Shown: piece after piece, positions 53,785-64,000 of the stretch
Position numbering within the stretch: position 1 is the first letter of the stretch
How the letters are laid out: the number at the start of each line of letters is the position of its first letter
The notes under the pieces: generated by a model
Database searches by the model: none
Told to the model about the DNA's origin: nothing
What the model saw: the letters and a program-made list of their open reading frames with translations, nothing else
NCBI GenBank assembly: GCA_003313425.1
Contig: NHZP01000048.1
Location: forward strand, 124,001 to 188,000
DNA: 64,000 nt
DNA from: Pseudopyrenochaeta lycopersici
Taxonomy: Eukaryota; Ascomycota; Dothideomycetes; Pleosporales; Pseudopyrenochaetaceae
Direction: 5' to 3'
Made by a program: the position numbers and the translations under genes

Positions 53785-55197
53785 CTATATCTGCTTAGTC
53801 TGATAAACATCTTTTATAAACTCTTGCGCTAGATGCACACTCTTTGGGTCTCGGGGTGGGATAACTTGGCTAGCATAAAATCCTGCAGTGCCATGTGCGC
53901 GACTCGCAAACCAAAAGAGGTTGGGCAAGCCACCCCAGGTCAGTGAGCCCTTCTTCTGATTTCCTACGTCCTCTTCGAAGTACAAACCTCCCAAACCAAA
54001 ATTAACTGCGTGATTGGGCTCTGTACCGCCAGTCATTGCCCTGACTGTTAAGGAGTTGTGGAGATCACGCATCGCAAGAGATCCTTTCTTAAGCTGCGGT
54101 GCAAACATAAGTTCGATTGTCCCAGACTTTAATATTGTCGGCTCGTCCCGAAGCAGGTCACTAAGAACTTTGATATAGTCATCGCTGGTGGAGTATAATC
54201 CCGCTCCGCCACAGTCCTCTGGAGCATTATCAGGCCACAACTTCAATGATTCTGTGAGAATCCCGGTCTCAGTCCTTTTTGTCGTTTTCACTAGGCTTTT
54301 TCTGAGCTCCGGATGGCTCTCTAGGCGGAACGTAGTGGACCTCATACCCAAAGGACCGAAGATATGCTTTTGCAGGTATTCTTCAAGCGAAACTTTGTTT
54401 AATCGTGTTACGACTTCGCAAGCCAGCTAATAACACAATTATTAGCATCGTCTTCTATCACAGGAGCTTTATTATTCACCAAGTTCAGGTTTACAGCTAT
54501 GAATATTGGGAAAATTGTCCATGACAGAGCGTGGTACACTGGGGTGATTGTTTTTGTACTTACATCTATGCCTCCCGAATACGCCCAACCCTCTCCAGGC
54601 TCGAATAACAAAGGTACCACATAAGCTTGGATCACCTTCCCTGTTAGTCCCAACGGTTCCTCTTGACGAGATGCGCGCCATGCCCCAATCAGAGGGTCGC
54701 TCATATCGTACGCGAGACCGCTAGTGTGGGACAGCAGCTGACGCAGCGTAATTTTCTTGGTTGATGGTTTCGTGGTAAACCGCTGATTTGCTGGAACACT
54801 TCCAACTTCAGAGAGCTTAATAATGTCCAGGTTGGCAAGTTCAGGGAGGATGCGCTCGACAGGTTCGTCTAGAGAAACCTGTCCTCGCTCAACGCATTGT
54901 AAGGCAGCAATAGTACCAATCAGCTTTGTACAGGACGCTATCCAGAAAATACTATCCGGATTGATTTTAGATGCATTAGAACCGACGGAGTCATAACCAG
55001 AAAATTTGCTGTAGAATTTATACCCTAAAATTGTGTATCAGCGTAACTAGCAAGATCAAACTCTCCAATGGCTCGACGAGCGATTATGGAAAGGATTAAT
55101 ACTGACCATTTTGATCCACAGCACTAAGTACACACCCTGGGATGTTGTTAGAGCCCCAAGTCGTACTCTCAGCTAACAATTTGTTGAAGTCCGCCAT
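53785..55197 (-). CDS. Beta-lactamase-like serine hydrolase / acyltransferase (LovD-EstB type)
   Basis: Exons 55197-55107, 55024-54564 and 54426-53785 give 397 residues with consistent phases. The class C beta-lactamase-like active site is visible: Ser61-Cys-Thr-Lys64 in WIASCTKLIGT (the SxxK motif), YSGG around the catalytic Tyr in GWAYSGGID, and LLSHTSGLAYDMSDP between them. The C-terminal third has GAGLYSTSDDYIKVLSDLL and a GGLPNLFWF segment. Members include esterases and the acyltransferase LovD of secondary metabolism. No signal peptide is evident, so it is cytosolic. It is divergent from the intact BVMO at 55857 across 659 bp, so the two may share regulation. Whether it hydrolyses esters or transfers acyl groups cannot be seen. 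Confidence 0.88.
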
Positions 55198-55856
55198 ATT
55201 CACACTTTCACACCTTCCACTGTCTGGATCTAAAATTTTAACTTTGGCACTTTAAACGCTTGTCTTCTGCGTATAAATGTATAAGAATAGCGACGCCTAA
55301 GTAGGGGTGTAGAGCCCAAAATGCGTTGGTACCCGTCAAGGATTTGAGTGAGCGTCGGTGTCCGCAACTACAACCTTTATACGGACGAAAACAAATGCCT
55401 GCATGAATTCCGTTCTCTAGCTCTCTTTCTTTGTTTGAAACCAACTCACGCGGAGTTGGTGTCCTGTCAGTGTAGTAATTACTAGGTTCCGAACTTCACA
55501 CCCTAAATCGCATCATCCGAAGCGATCCGAATTCAAGAGAGGCAAGCCTTGATTTGTCATCGACACTCCGCGTTTCTACAAAGGCGACTTAATTTAGTTT
55601 GTTTTATCTAATCTATGTAAATGCAGCTTGTGTAGGTCTCTTCTTGGCGAGGAACCAGCGGATGTCGCTCCGAAATTTCCTGATCGTCTCGGAACTGTGA
55701 ACAAATCTGGGGTGCGGCGGGTAACACCCGTGCTTTCTTCCTGCATAATTTGTTTGACCTGAAGGATATAGCTAGAGAGACATCCTGACCGCCTATATTA
55801 TTTCAGTATACATCACTTCACTCCTCAAAAAGTCTCTTCTACATAATATAATCACC
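55198..55856. promoter_or_regulatory. Divergent upstream region of the hydrolase and BVMO genes
   Basis: 659 bp between two divergent start codons. A TATA-like TATATTA at about 55794-55800 lies some 60 bp upstream of the BVMO start. No regulator site was assigned. Confidence 0.45.
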
Positions 55857-57898
55857 ATGACTCTACCCTCGGATAAAAAGCAATCAGTCACAAATGGATC
55901 TCTTCCCAGAGATGAAACCGCACCTCTTCATTCACGGCCTATCTTGGAGGCAAGCTCTATCAAAGAAGTGCCGGTGGAGAACTTTCGTCGCATCAAAGTG
56001 GTCGTGATAGGAGCAGGATTTTCAGGGATATATCTGAATATTCGAATTCCAGAGCTGCTTCGTAACATCGATCTCGTTACATACGAAAAAGATGCCGGCG
56101 TCGGAGGAACTTGGTGGACGAATCGCTATCCAGGCTGCGGTTGCGATATTCCTGGTTCGTCTCTTTGGCTTGACCGGCTCATTGCCAGTAAGAGTTGCAG
56201 CTAACACATTTTGCGCAGCACACTCTTATGTCTACAGCTTTGAACCGAACCCGAATTGGTCGAAATTATACGCGTCCGCTCCTGAGATTCAGGGCTATTT
56301 GGAAGGAGTCATGAATAAATACTCCGCTGCTCGACAAATCAAACTCAATCACGAAGTTTTTGGATTGCACTGGAACGCTAAGAAGCTAAAATGGTAAGGA
56401 AACCATTCAATTGATATTATATCTTTCGCTAATTTTGATTACTTAAGGAAAATAAATGTCAAGAAAGTCGACACGGGGGAGACGTTCTTGGACGAAGCAG
56501 ATATTGTAATTGGAGCTCGAGGTGGCCTTACCAAATACAGCTGGCCTAACATCGAGGGACTATGGGATTTTGGGGGTAAAGTTGTGCATTCAGCCTCATG
56601 GGATGAGAAGTGAGTGTACCCACCTTGTCATCCCCTCCTTGTTTCCATTCTAACACTAACTGTACCTAGGTACGATTACTCTAACAAGAAGATCGGTGTT
56701 ATTGGAGTTGGGAGTAGTGCCATTCAAATTATCCCGAACCTGCAGAAATTGCCGGGTACTCAACTGACTTGTTTCATCCGAAGCCAGACCTGGATTGCTA
56801 CACCATTTGGTGAAAGTGCGGCGACAAAGTTAAAGATGAAAGAGACTAAACGTATGTATTTCTCAAGGTCGTTACAGGTCAGTGAAATTGAACACTGCTA
56901 AGTAATGTATAGACACGCTCGAAGAACGCCGTAACTTCATGGAAAATAACGAAGAATATCACGCTTTCCGTAAGACTATCGAGTCTGAAGGGAACTTGAT
57001 GTATCCTGTCACCCTGAAAGGATCTCCGATGTCTATAGGTGCCCAGAAGCACTTCAAAGAGCTTATGCAGACTCGTCTCGCTAAGAAACCAGAGTTAGCA
57101 GACTTTCTCATTCCAAGTTTTCCCCCAGGTTGCCGTCGGTTAACACCGGGGCCTGGCTTTCTCGAATCCCTGACAGAGGATAACGTTGACGTTATTACAA
57201 CTCATATACGGAAGGTCCTGCCGTCAGGGGTACAACTTGAGGACGGAAGCATTGTTGAGCTGGATGTGCTTGTCTGTGCAACTGGATTTGACTTCGCAGC
57301 AGCTCCAGATTATCCATTTGTTGGATCGACAGGCATAGACATGAAAGAACGATACAAGGATTATCCTGAAGCTTATTTTGGGATGACAGTTGACGGGTTC
57401 CCAAATTATTTTATGATGTTAGGAGCGAACACTGCCGTTGGTGCTGGCAGTGCAACAAAAATCCTGGAATGTCAGGGTGACTATATTGTCAAGTGCATTC
57501 GGAAAATTCAGAAAGAAGACATTGGTTCTATGGAGATAACACCTCGTGCAATGCGGGATTGGATACGCCATATAAACGGCTATTTCAAACGGACTGTTTT
57601 TATGGGCGATTGTAAGTCTTGGTACCGGAAAAACGATCGAATTATTGGAATTTGGCCTGGCAGCACTTGCCATGCTATTGAGACTATGCGATCACCAAGA
57701 TGGGAAGATTACTCGTACACCTTTGCGGATGAGTCTCCAGAACACAACCGCCTCGGGTGGCTAGGCAACGGGTTGACAGATATCGAGCAAAATGGGGGTG
57801 ATGTCTCTTGGTACATTGAACCCGAAAATGTGGACTTTCCGGCTTCTCCATTCCCGGAGGAAACAGCGAAGTGGAAGAAAGTTTCCTTTACACATTAG
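55857..57898 (+). CDS. Baeyer-Villiger / flavin-containing monooxygenase (five exons, intact)
   Basis: Exons 55857-56154, 56219-56393, 56448-56609, 56670-56851 and 56913-57898 join in phase to 600 residues. The FAD motif [16 protein letters not shown] lies near residue 50, followed by [20 protein letters not shown], the BVMO signature [12 protein letters not shown], the NADPH motif [17 protein letters not shown] and [13 protein letters not shown]. These enzymes insert oxygen beside a ketone, giving an ester or lactone, with NADPH and O2. No membrane anchor is visible. A dienelactone hydrolase and a beta-lactamase-like hydrolase nearby could act on such products. All introns have GT-AG ends. 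The substrate is unknown. Confidence 0.92.
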
Positions 57899-58683
57899 AT
57901 GCTCAAAGCTTTTGTTAGTAAACAATTAGCAAGATTTATTTCATTTAGCCTCTTCATACTCAGCGAAAAATTGTTTCTTGCAGGTATGCTAGCGCCTTGG
58001 TTTCAGAGTATAGATTAAAAGTAATAGAGCTACAATTGATGAAAGGTAATGCGGAACGCAATGTTAGTTTGTTAAACTACTGGCTTGTGGTTGGTGTTAA
58101 TTTGAGCAAAACTTCAAGGTTCACTTCAAACCCAACGGCTACACCGGGTAGGCCGAATAATCAAACGCTATAGGTCAAGCATCATCTCTATTACACACGA
58201 CTTATCTTCTCAGAACATAAAGACCAATCTTAGTCCAGACCTATCAATGCTACTTAATTAAACGGATCCATTGTCCACATATATACCCTGTGCTCGACTC
58301 TAAGCTAAGCTTTGTTATCTATACAACATCACTATCGCTTGCGTCTGGCAGGATCCAGACGCTTAACCAGGGGAGCAGGAGACCGGAATACCACAACGAG
58401 TAATGATAAAGTAGACATGGCAAATGCAATGGGTTTTGTTATTACACGGTGCACCTTGTTTCAGAATTAAAACGCTGTGTTCTCGATCGAAAATAATTTT
58501 TCCCTGTTACTGACCGAGAGTCGAGGTGATGTTCGCGCTCGATGCCAGGGTCATCATATGCACAATCTAGAACTCTATGTAGTCAACGCTGACCAGTGTC
58601 ACACTAATCGAGTCACATAGGTGTTCTGTTTTAAACAGTAGTAGAGCAGTACTATTTTTGTGTACCTACGATATGTTGCTTGT
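57899..58683. other. Intergenic between convergent genes
   Basis: 785 bp between the ends of the BVMO and dienelactone hydrolase genes. Nothing recognised. Confidence 0.5.
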
Positions 58684-59613
58684 TTACTCTTCGCTGAGGT
58701 GGTACTCGAACCACTGAAGAGCTTGATGGAATGCCGACTCCTTCGCAAACTTTTGTACCCTCTGCGTCAAATCACACCGGACCGCAAAGCCGTGATTGAC
58801 ACCTGAATAAAGATTGATCTGATAGTGAACCCCCGACTTCTTGAGCGTCTCCTCGGATTCATGTCGTAGATTAGCGGGGAACACATAGTCTGTCTCTGCC
58901 GCCGCCAACGCCAGGGGCTTTTTGACAGCTTCTAATTCCTCCTTCTGAATATCGGCTGGGTGTGCGATAAACCCAACACTGACTCGATCGTCAGCCAAGA
59001 ATCGTACAACATATTTCGAGCCGAAGCAGTATCCAACCAAGGCAACTTTCTACATGGATCGTGAGCTCAGATCTGGTTCAGAGTTCTCATGGTTTGCTTA
59101 CCTTGCACTTGTACTTATTTCGGAGACTCTCGATACACGCATCCACAATTGGATCGATCACCGGTGGAGTATGAGGGGTTTTATTCGGTCCGAATTCTCC
59201 CAAGGTCCACTTTTCAAAACTAAAAGTCGCGTGGTCGTAGTTGATAGGTACACCATCACCGTCGAAAAGATCCGGCATCAAAACAACGTATCTGTGGCGT
59301 TTTTAAGCGTCTTCGAAATAGCAGTGGAGAAGCCAAGTAGTATACCCACTGTCAGCATATTGATCTGCGACCAAATGTGCGTTTATCAGTTTGTGTCCAA
59401 TAACGTCGGTTAGACTGAATCCTTCGTTAATCTTGGATCAAGTACACCTGGATTCCTTTCTTACTATACGATGCCATAGCCATTTGACGCTGATTCCGGC
59501 GTAGGTTCGACAACATAGGCTTCAACATCTCCCACGCTATCCATACGTCCACGAGCCTGACCTTCATGCTTGAAGCCTTTCGTGCAACAGGCCGCTGGTG
59601 GGTTGGACGTCAT
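58684..59613 (-). CDS. Dienelactone hydrolase family protein (four exons)
   Basis: Exons 59613-59465, 59414-59346, 59291-59102 and 59049-58684 join in phase to 257 residues. The N terminus MTSNPPAACCTKGFKHEGQ and GYGIVYLTDVIGHK are typical of fungal dienelactone hydrolases. The centre has LMPDLFDGD. The nucleophile Cys144 lies in VGYCFGSKYVV, the acid in AAETDYVFP and the histidine in GVNHGFAVR. The family opens lactone rings in aromatic breakdown, and fungal members are often of unknown substrate. It lies beside an intact BVMO that could supply a lactone, but linkage is inference. The first intron uses donor GTAAGA, which keeps GIVYLTD in frame. Confidence 0.9.
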
Positions 59614-60599
59614 GTTGTAGTATATAACAAAAGTGATTTGAAAAATGCGATAAGAAGATCCTCAACTCAATAAACGTATTTGCGCAAAAATTGAAGCGAG
59701 TACAAGAGGTATTTTTGTCCGGCCAGATGGGCAGCCTACTGAAATATATATGCTGCGTAAAACTGATGTTCAGTTGGGAGACGTCTGCTACAGTTTATAT
59801 CCATAATCCCAAAGTTACCCCCGCGTATTCGGCTGTTCTAATCGTTGTGCCATTTCAACCACCCCACAACCCCAGAACGAGCTGGGATTTACACTTGCTG
59901 TATTAGTGGCAGGGGTGGCCTTCCAGGTCAGCTTCGGCAGGCCCGGGTTGGCCGACTCCGCTCGGTAGACTCGGGTGATCCGGAGAGTAGTTTCAGCCAT
60001 GGAAGCGGCGACCGGAAAGAGTCCCGATAGTAGCTTTATTACAGTCAGAGTTGGCAACAGCATCGGAACCAGGCTGCCGACCCTCAATGGCGGCAGATCA
60101 CTCCTCATTGTTAAAGCAGTGGCGTGGCAGGAAAACAGCTAGTCTACGACTACTATGGTGTTTGGCAAACCTTCCGCTTACCTGGCCACCATGTACTGAG
60201 CTGACTGTTCCAGCACACCCCTTTTCAAGTAGATTATTCTCTTTCCTTGGGATTTACAACAGGCAATTAATGTTGAATACATAGGGTACAGTAGAGATTT
60301 AGAAAGTTCGACATTTTTAACAACTAAAGATCAGATAAAAACTTGTATCTACAGTTTGTAGTTCTTATTATCACCTTTGAATTTCGTTTTATTATTGACT
60401 AATCACTTCTTGAATTTTGATTTGGTCCTGCTTTGTTCTTCAACACAGCGTGCTACGTAGAAAGCGTATCTGGCTGACCGCCTAGTATCGACTCCAAAAA
60501 TATTATCTCGCCCGAGCTGTTAAGATAACTTGGCTTTTAGTGGTAGGCTCTCTAAACTGAGAAATCTATGTCAGTTGCGCAATGCTTTTACGAAGTACA
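59614..60599. other. Intergenic, with a GC-rich island
   Basis: About 1 kb. The part at about 59850-60120 is clearly more GC-rich than its AT-rich surroundings and contains a 97-codon open frame on the minus strand with a hydrophobic stretch near its start. No family is recognisable. It could be a small unknown gene or an inserted repeat. Confidence 0.35.
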
Positions 60600-60981
60600 C
60601 TTACCCATTGTCCAGTAGTGGTATTCGAACCATCCAGAACATCTCTTGGTAATGCTTAGGGACTGTCCATAGAGTGCAACCACATCTCCAGCAAAACTAT
60701 TTTTTTTGATTTGGATGACCGCTGAACTTGTCTTCCGTAACCCAAGTCTGGATCAGACCGTTCCCAATGAGAACTGTTACTTTTCCTTTGGGGTATTTTG
60801 CAGGCTGCCATATATGCTTAGCATGGACTTGATAATATCGCCAATTATGATCAACACTGAGCCGCCCCCCCCCCCCCCCCCTGGATTGTTTGAGAAATGC
60901 TTGCAGAAGCAGCTGAAAAACGTTGTCAGGTTCTCCGTCAATTCTGAACTTCACGGCTCCACAAAGGCAGGATCCGTTCAT
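60600..60981 (-). pseudogene. Decayed GFA/CENP-V family (Cys-zinc binding) gene with a homopolymer
   Basis: The start at 60981 reads NGSCLCGAVKFRIDGEPDN, the typical opening of GFA-family proteins (glutathione-dependent formaldehyde-activating-like). Near the end, in the same frame, comes FCWRCGCTLWTVPKHY, the second zinc-binding Cys pair, but a TAG (at about 60700) stands directly before it. The middle CHC--C motif of the family is missing; in its place lies a 17-base C run (60865-60881, Gly codons on this strand), preceded by a possible intron acceptor. I read this as a decayed gene, probably with a lost splice or expanded tract. A last exon beyond 60600 (GTAAGTG donor) is possible. Sequencing error in the homopolymer is an alternative for part of this. 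Confidence 0.55.
60865..60881. repeat. 17-bp C homopolymer
   Basis: An uninterrupted run of 17 C on the plus strand inside the GFA remnant. Runs of G/C this long are rare, and read length errors are common in them. Confidence 0.85.
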
Positions 60982-62258
60982 CAATATTAGTGAACTTGAT
61001 TCTGCAGGCTGCGCAACTTTGTCGCGTGACTTAGCACGGGCTTTGTATCGTGAAGGCTTCGGATTATGTTCCGAGGCAATTATAGTGGATCGTCTGACTG
61101 GGCCACACTTAGCGGCGAACCCAATGATGCTTCTTGCGTTGATTTGTAGGAGTCCTTCTGATAACATAGGTGAAAATTTGCATGGATTGCATCTAACTCC
61201 GTAATTACATTGAATATCTGGTGAGATGGCCGATGCGGAATAACTGGTGGTGGATTACTGATTCGGTCGGGGATGGTTCCGAATGGCTGGAAGCGGGACA
61301 AAACCAGCTTTACCAGCCGGAACATTTCTCCATAATTTAGGACGACACAGGAGGAACCAAGTTTAGGTTAACTTTCGTTAGTTTGCCTATTGCCATGACT
61401 ATTCACCTACGACTATTTCTGACATCAGAGAAAATCCTGATAAATCATCAGTTTAATTTCAATCAGCTCTGGTTATTCCTCAAAAACCAGCCTTTCCGTC
61501 GAGGGCTCCATCAAAGCATCCTCCAAGACTTGTGTGTGCCGGCACCTCGTAGCAGATGAAGTTTCGGAATCCGGATATGACACAGATTATCAAAGCTCTT
61601 GATCAGAGGCTCTTTTTGCATACGAGTACATATAATATTACTTCCCGCGGAGCAAGGCGCCTTTCATGCTAAGACTTCAAATAGCTCAGACATCGCGCAC
61701 TTCTCGACGTACTTTGACACTAGTACAGGTCGCGTATTTGGCCAACCTCAAACACCCTCGCACCAAGAATCGATCTTTGCATTTTTGGCCTCCAAGTCCA
61801 ATTTGCTGAAGAGCCTTCTGATGTCGTAGAACCGATCTCAGTCCTACATAAGACTTATTTGTAATAGACTCTATTCGTCCGAGACGTCGGTGACCATAAA
61901 TAGCGGCGGTAGAGGTAGGTGATTGAACATAAAAGGGATCCGTAATGTTGGTATAGTTAGCCTAGAGCGGTGGTGTTGCGTAATGAGTATCCTCATATGC
62001 GACGGTCAATGGTAAGTAATCTGTTTCTGTAATCAACTACTCGGGCGGAGGCGGGAGTAATGCGGGGTAGAGCGCTTCTCCGAGAGTAGAAAAGCCATAC
62101 AATGACAAATCATAAGCCTTTCCAGGAGTTCCGAACTATTGTACAAAAAGCTCCGAACAACAAAAAATCAGGCCCATCTATGTTCCTGTTCCGTGTCGCA
62201 GGGCAATCGACAATCCGGCTTGCTTCATCACAACGTCTGCCTCGCATATTTTCCCTCT
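60982..62258. other. Intergenic between divergent genes
   Basis: 1.3 kb upstream of both the GFA remnant and the Zn2Cys6 gene. No supported gene or repeat. Confidence 0.45.
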
Positions 62259-64000
62259 ATGGCCGGACATGGCGACGCAACGAATGCGCCGCCAACGAAG
62301 CGGCAAAAGGTTGAGGTCGCTTGTGACTTGTGCCGTTCCAAGAAGGTGCAGTACCGGGCTCTCTTATGAAAACGAAGCTGCTCTTACTCTTTTCACAGAT
62401 CAAATGTGATAGTGTCAGACCAGGTACGATTTTCACTGTTTCTTGACACCTCATGTGATCTGTACCTTAAAGACGCTGGGTAACGCGTTCATTCGTTCTG
62501 CCGTCGACCCCATAAGTGGTTGCGAAAACCGCACGTTAATCTTTAGCTAACACTTGTTTGCTTAGTGTGTGGTCCCTGCATGAAAAGGAAAGATCGTTCC
62601 TCATGTTGCTCGTGGGATGGCAGTCTTTCCCGCAACCACCAGCCGTCACGAGCAGAGCTGTTGAGGCTTAGAAGGCGTATTCAAGAATTAGAGTCAAATG
62701 CCGTTAATCAGGGAAACAAAGCCAACCAAAACCCTCAAAATAGCATAAACATAGATAACGTCGAAGTTTCAGACGTCCAGGCTGCACGAGGCATTGACCA
62801 AAACAATATTAGCGTTCCCGAGTCAGGATTGGCCAATACTGGAAGACGTACTGGACTCTATTCGCTTGGCCAAAATCCCACAACTCCAATCTCACCCGCA
62901 TGGACCCAGCCTTCAATAGGGAATCCACCTGCTACTGACAGAGTATTCTCCGAGCCTGCCAGCAGGTCGATAGGATCTTTGTTTGGCAACAATCATTTCT
63001 ATGGGAGCTCGAGCGCTGTCAGCTTCATCAGTCAGATGCGGAATGCCGTGCAGCAAAAGCTTGGTATTAGTGACTCGACAATACTTGCTAATCGAGAAGA
63101 CTTGCAAACGCATATATTGGGTGCGAAAGCTGCGCAGAGGCACAAACCGCTTGATTACGTGCTGCCAGGAAGGAGGAAAGCCGACAAGTTACTGTCTATA
63201 TATTGGGATATAGTACATCCACTCTATCCGTTCCTCGACAAACAGAAATTCCTCGCCCAGTACGAAACTCTGTGGATAACTCAAGAGAGCGATGAAGACG
63301 ACCCTGTGTTCCTCTGTACATTGAACCTCATATTTGCGCTCTCATCACAGCTCAATGTGGATATTTCCCCAAACGAGAGGCAATCTTCAGCGGAAGGTTT
63401 CTTCGAGCGAGCGAAAGAGTCCTTGGACCTCTGGAACTTGAATACTTTACAATCTGTTCAAATGTTGCTTTTGCTAAGCATCTATCTTCAAAGTTCGTGT
63501 GCAATTAATCAATGCTGGATGATTATAGGGGTGGCTATACGTACAGCACAAAGCCTCGGACTACATCTTTGCGAAACTAGTAGACGGATTGTGTCACAAA
63601 GAGAACGCGAGCTTGTACGCAAAGTGTGGCACACATGCGTCCTTCTAGACCGAATGGTGGCTATGACCTATGGTCGGCCTTCAATGGTCACTGTGCGCAT
63701 GGAAACGAAAGCTCCTATGCCGCTATCTATTGACGAGGAACTTCTAACCACAGAAGATTGCCTGCCAAGACCTTGTCCTAACCAGCCCTCTGTTATCGAA
63801 TTCTTTGTCCAATCACTTCGACTCTTCGAAATTTTAGATGAGGTACTAGTAGGATTCTATTCGGACTACCTTGAAAAGGTAGATTCAATCGAAGAGGGGC
63901 TGGAAGAACTCCTTGGACGGACTGCGACTAATAGCAAATGGTCTATATTGGATATCGACAGGAGGCTTCTGGACTGGGATAAAGACCTTCCACCCCACTT
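62259..64000 (+). CDS. Zn2Cys6 fungal transcription factor (truncated by window end)
   Basis: Exons 62259-62345, 62399-62423 and 62566 to beyond 64000. The binuclear zinc cluster is split over three exons: CDLCRSKK, then IKCDSVRP, then VCGPCMKRKDRSSCCSW, giving the six Cys ligands. A short coiled coil follows (LLRLRRRIQELESNAV). From about residue 200 the fungal-specific transcription factor domain is recognisable (LLSIYWDIVHPLYPFLDKQK; GVAIRTAQSLGLHL; VWHTCVLLDRMVAMTYGRPS). It binds DNA in the nucleus and often regulates neighbouring pathway genes, so the BVMO-hydrolase group to its left is a candidate target. The first intron donor (GTGCAG) is non-standard but restores SKKIKCD. The 3' end is outside the window. 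Confidence 0.9.

Overview
This 64 kb window is nuclear DNA of a filamentous ascomycete (Pezizomycotina). The genes are split by short introns of about 45-70 bp with GTATGT/GTAAGT-type donors. The gene content is typical of that group: a HET-domain gene, a SesB-like/NACHT/ankyrin NLR, a PtaB-type LIM-binding regulator, a Zn2Cys6 regulator, GH10 and GH30 plant-wall enzymes, and hAT and Fot1/pogo transposons. The mix suggests a plant-associated Dothideomycete such as Pleosporales, but that is inference. Exon joins below were made by eye from splice motifs, reading phase and family similarity; none has transcript support.

Layout. 0.2-4.2 kb: a HET-domain gene interrupted by one in-frame stop, then a secreted GH10-like enzyme with unusual active-site residues. 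5.7-12.7 kb: a large NLR gene (SesB-like hydrolase, NACHT, about ten ankyrin repeats) on the minus strand, broken by a one-base frameshift and by a complete 3,047-bp hAT transposon with perfect 8-bp target duplications. 13.3-14.1 kb: a five-exon gene for a stand-alone, divergent EF-1alpha-like G domain. 16.1-25.5 kb: an alpha/beta hydrolase, a secreted bacterial-type solute-binding protein, and a divergent pair of an FAD monooxygenase and a short-chain dehydrogenase. 26.3-28.9 kb: a complete Fot1/pogo element with perfect 101-bp inverted repeats and TA duplications, ending 33 bp before the start codon of a GH30 xylanase-family gene. 31.2-32.2 kb: a cysteine-rich secreted or GPI-anchored protein.

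33.5-48.0 kb is a conserved core block: SNU66/SART1, peptidyl-tRNA hydrolase 2, mitochondrial ribosomal bL28m, a carotenoid-oxygenase-family enzyme, a divergent protein kinase with a fresh internal duplication, and ptaB. 50.4-64 kb looks like an accessory metabolic neighbourhood: a decayed Baeyer-Villiger monooxygenase, a beta-lactamase-like hydrolase, an intact Baeyer-Villiger monooxygenase, a dienelactone hydrolase, a decayed GFA-family gene containing a 17-bp C tract, and a Zn2Cys6 regulator cut by the window edge. A Baeyer-Villiger oxygenase (making esters or lactones) beside two hydrolases and a regulator suggests a small oxidative degradation or secondary-metabolism cluster; this is inference from context.

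Two patterns stand out. Gene decay is concentrated in accessory genes (HET, NLR, one BVMO, GFA) and absent from the core block. Both transposons look recent and structurally complete, and each sits in or right next to a gene whose function it probably alters.
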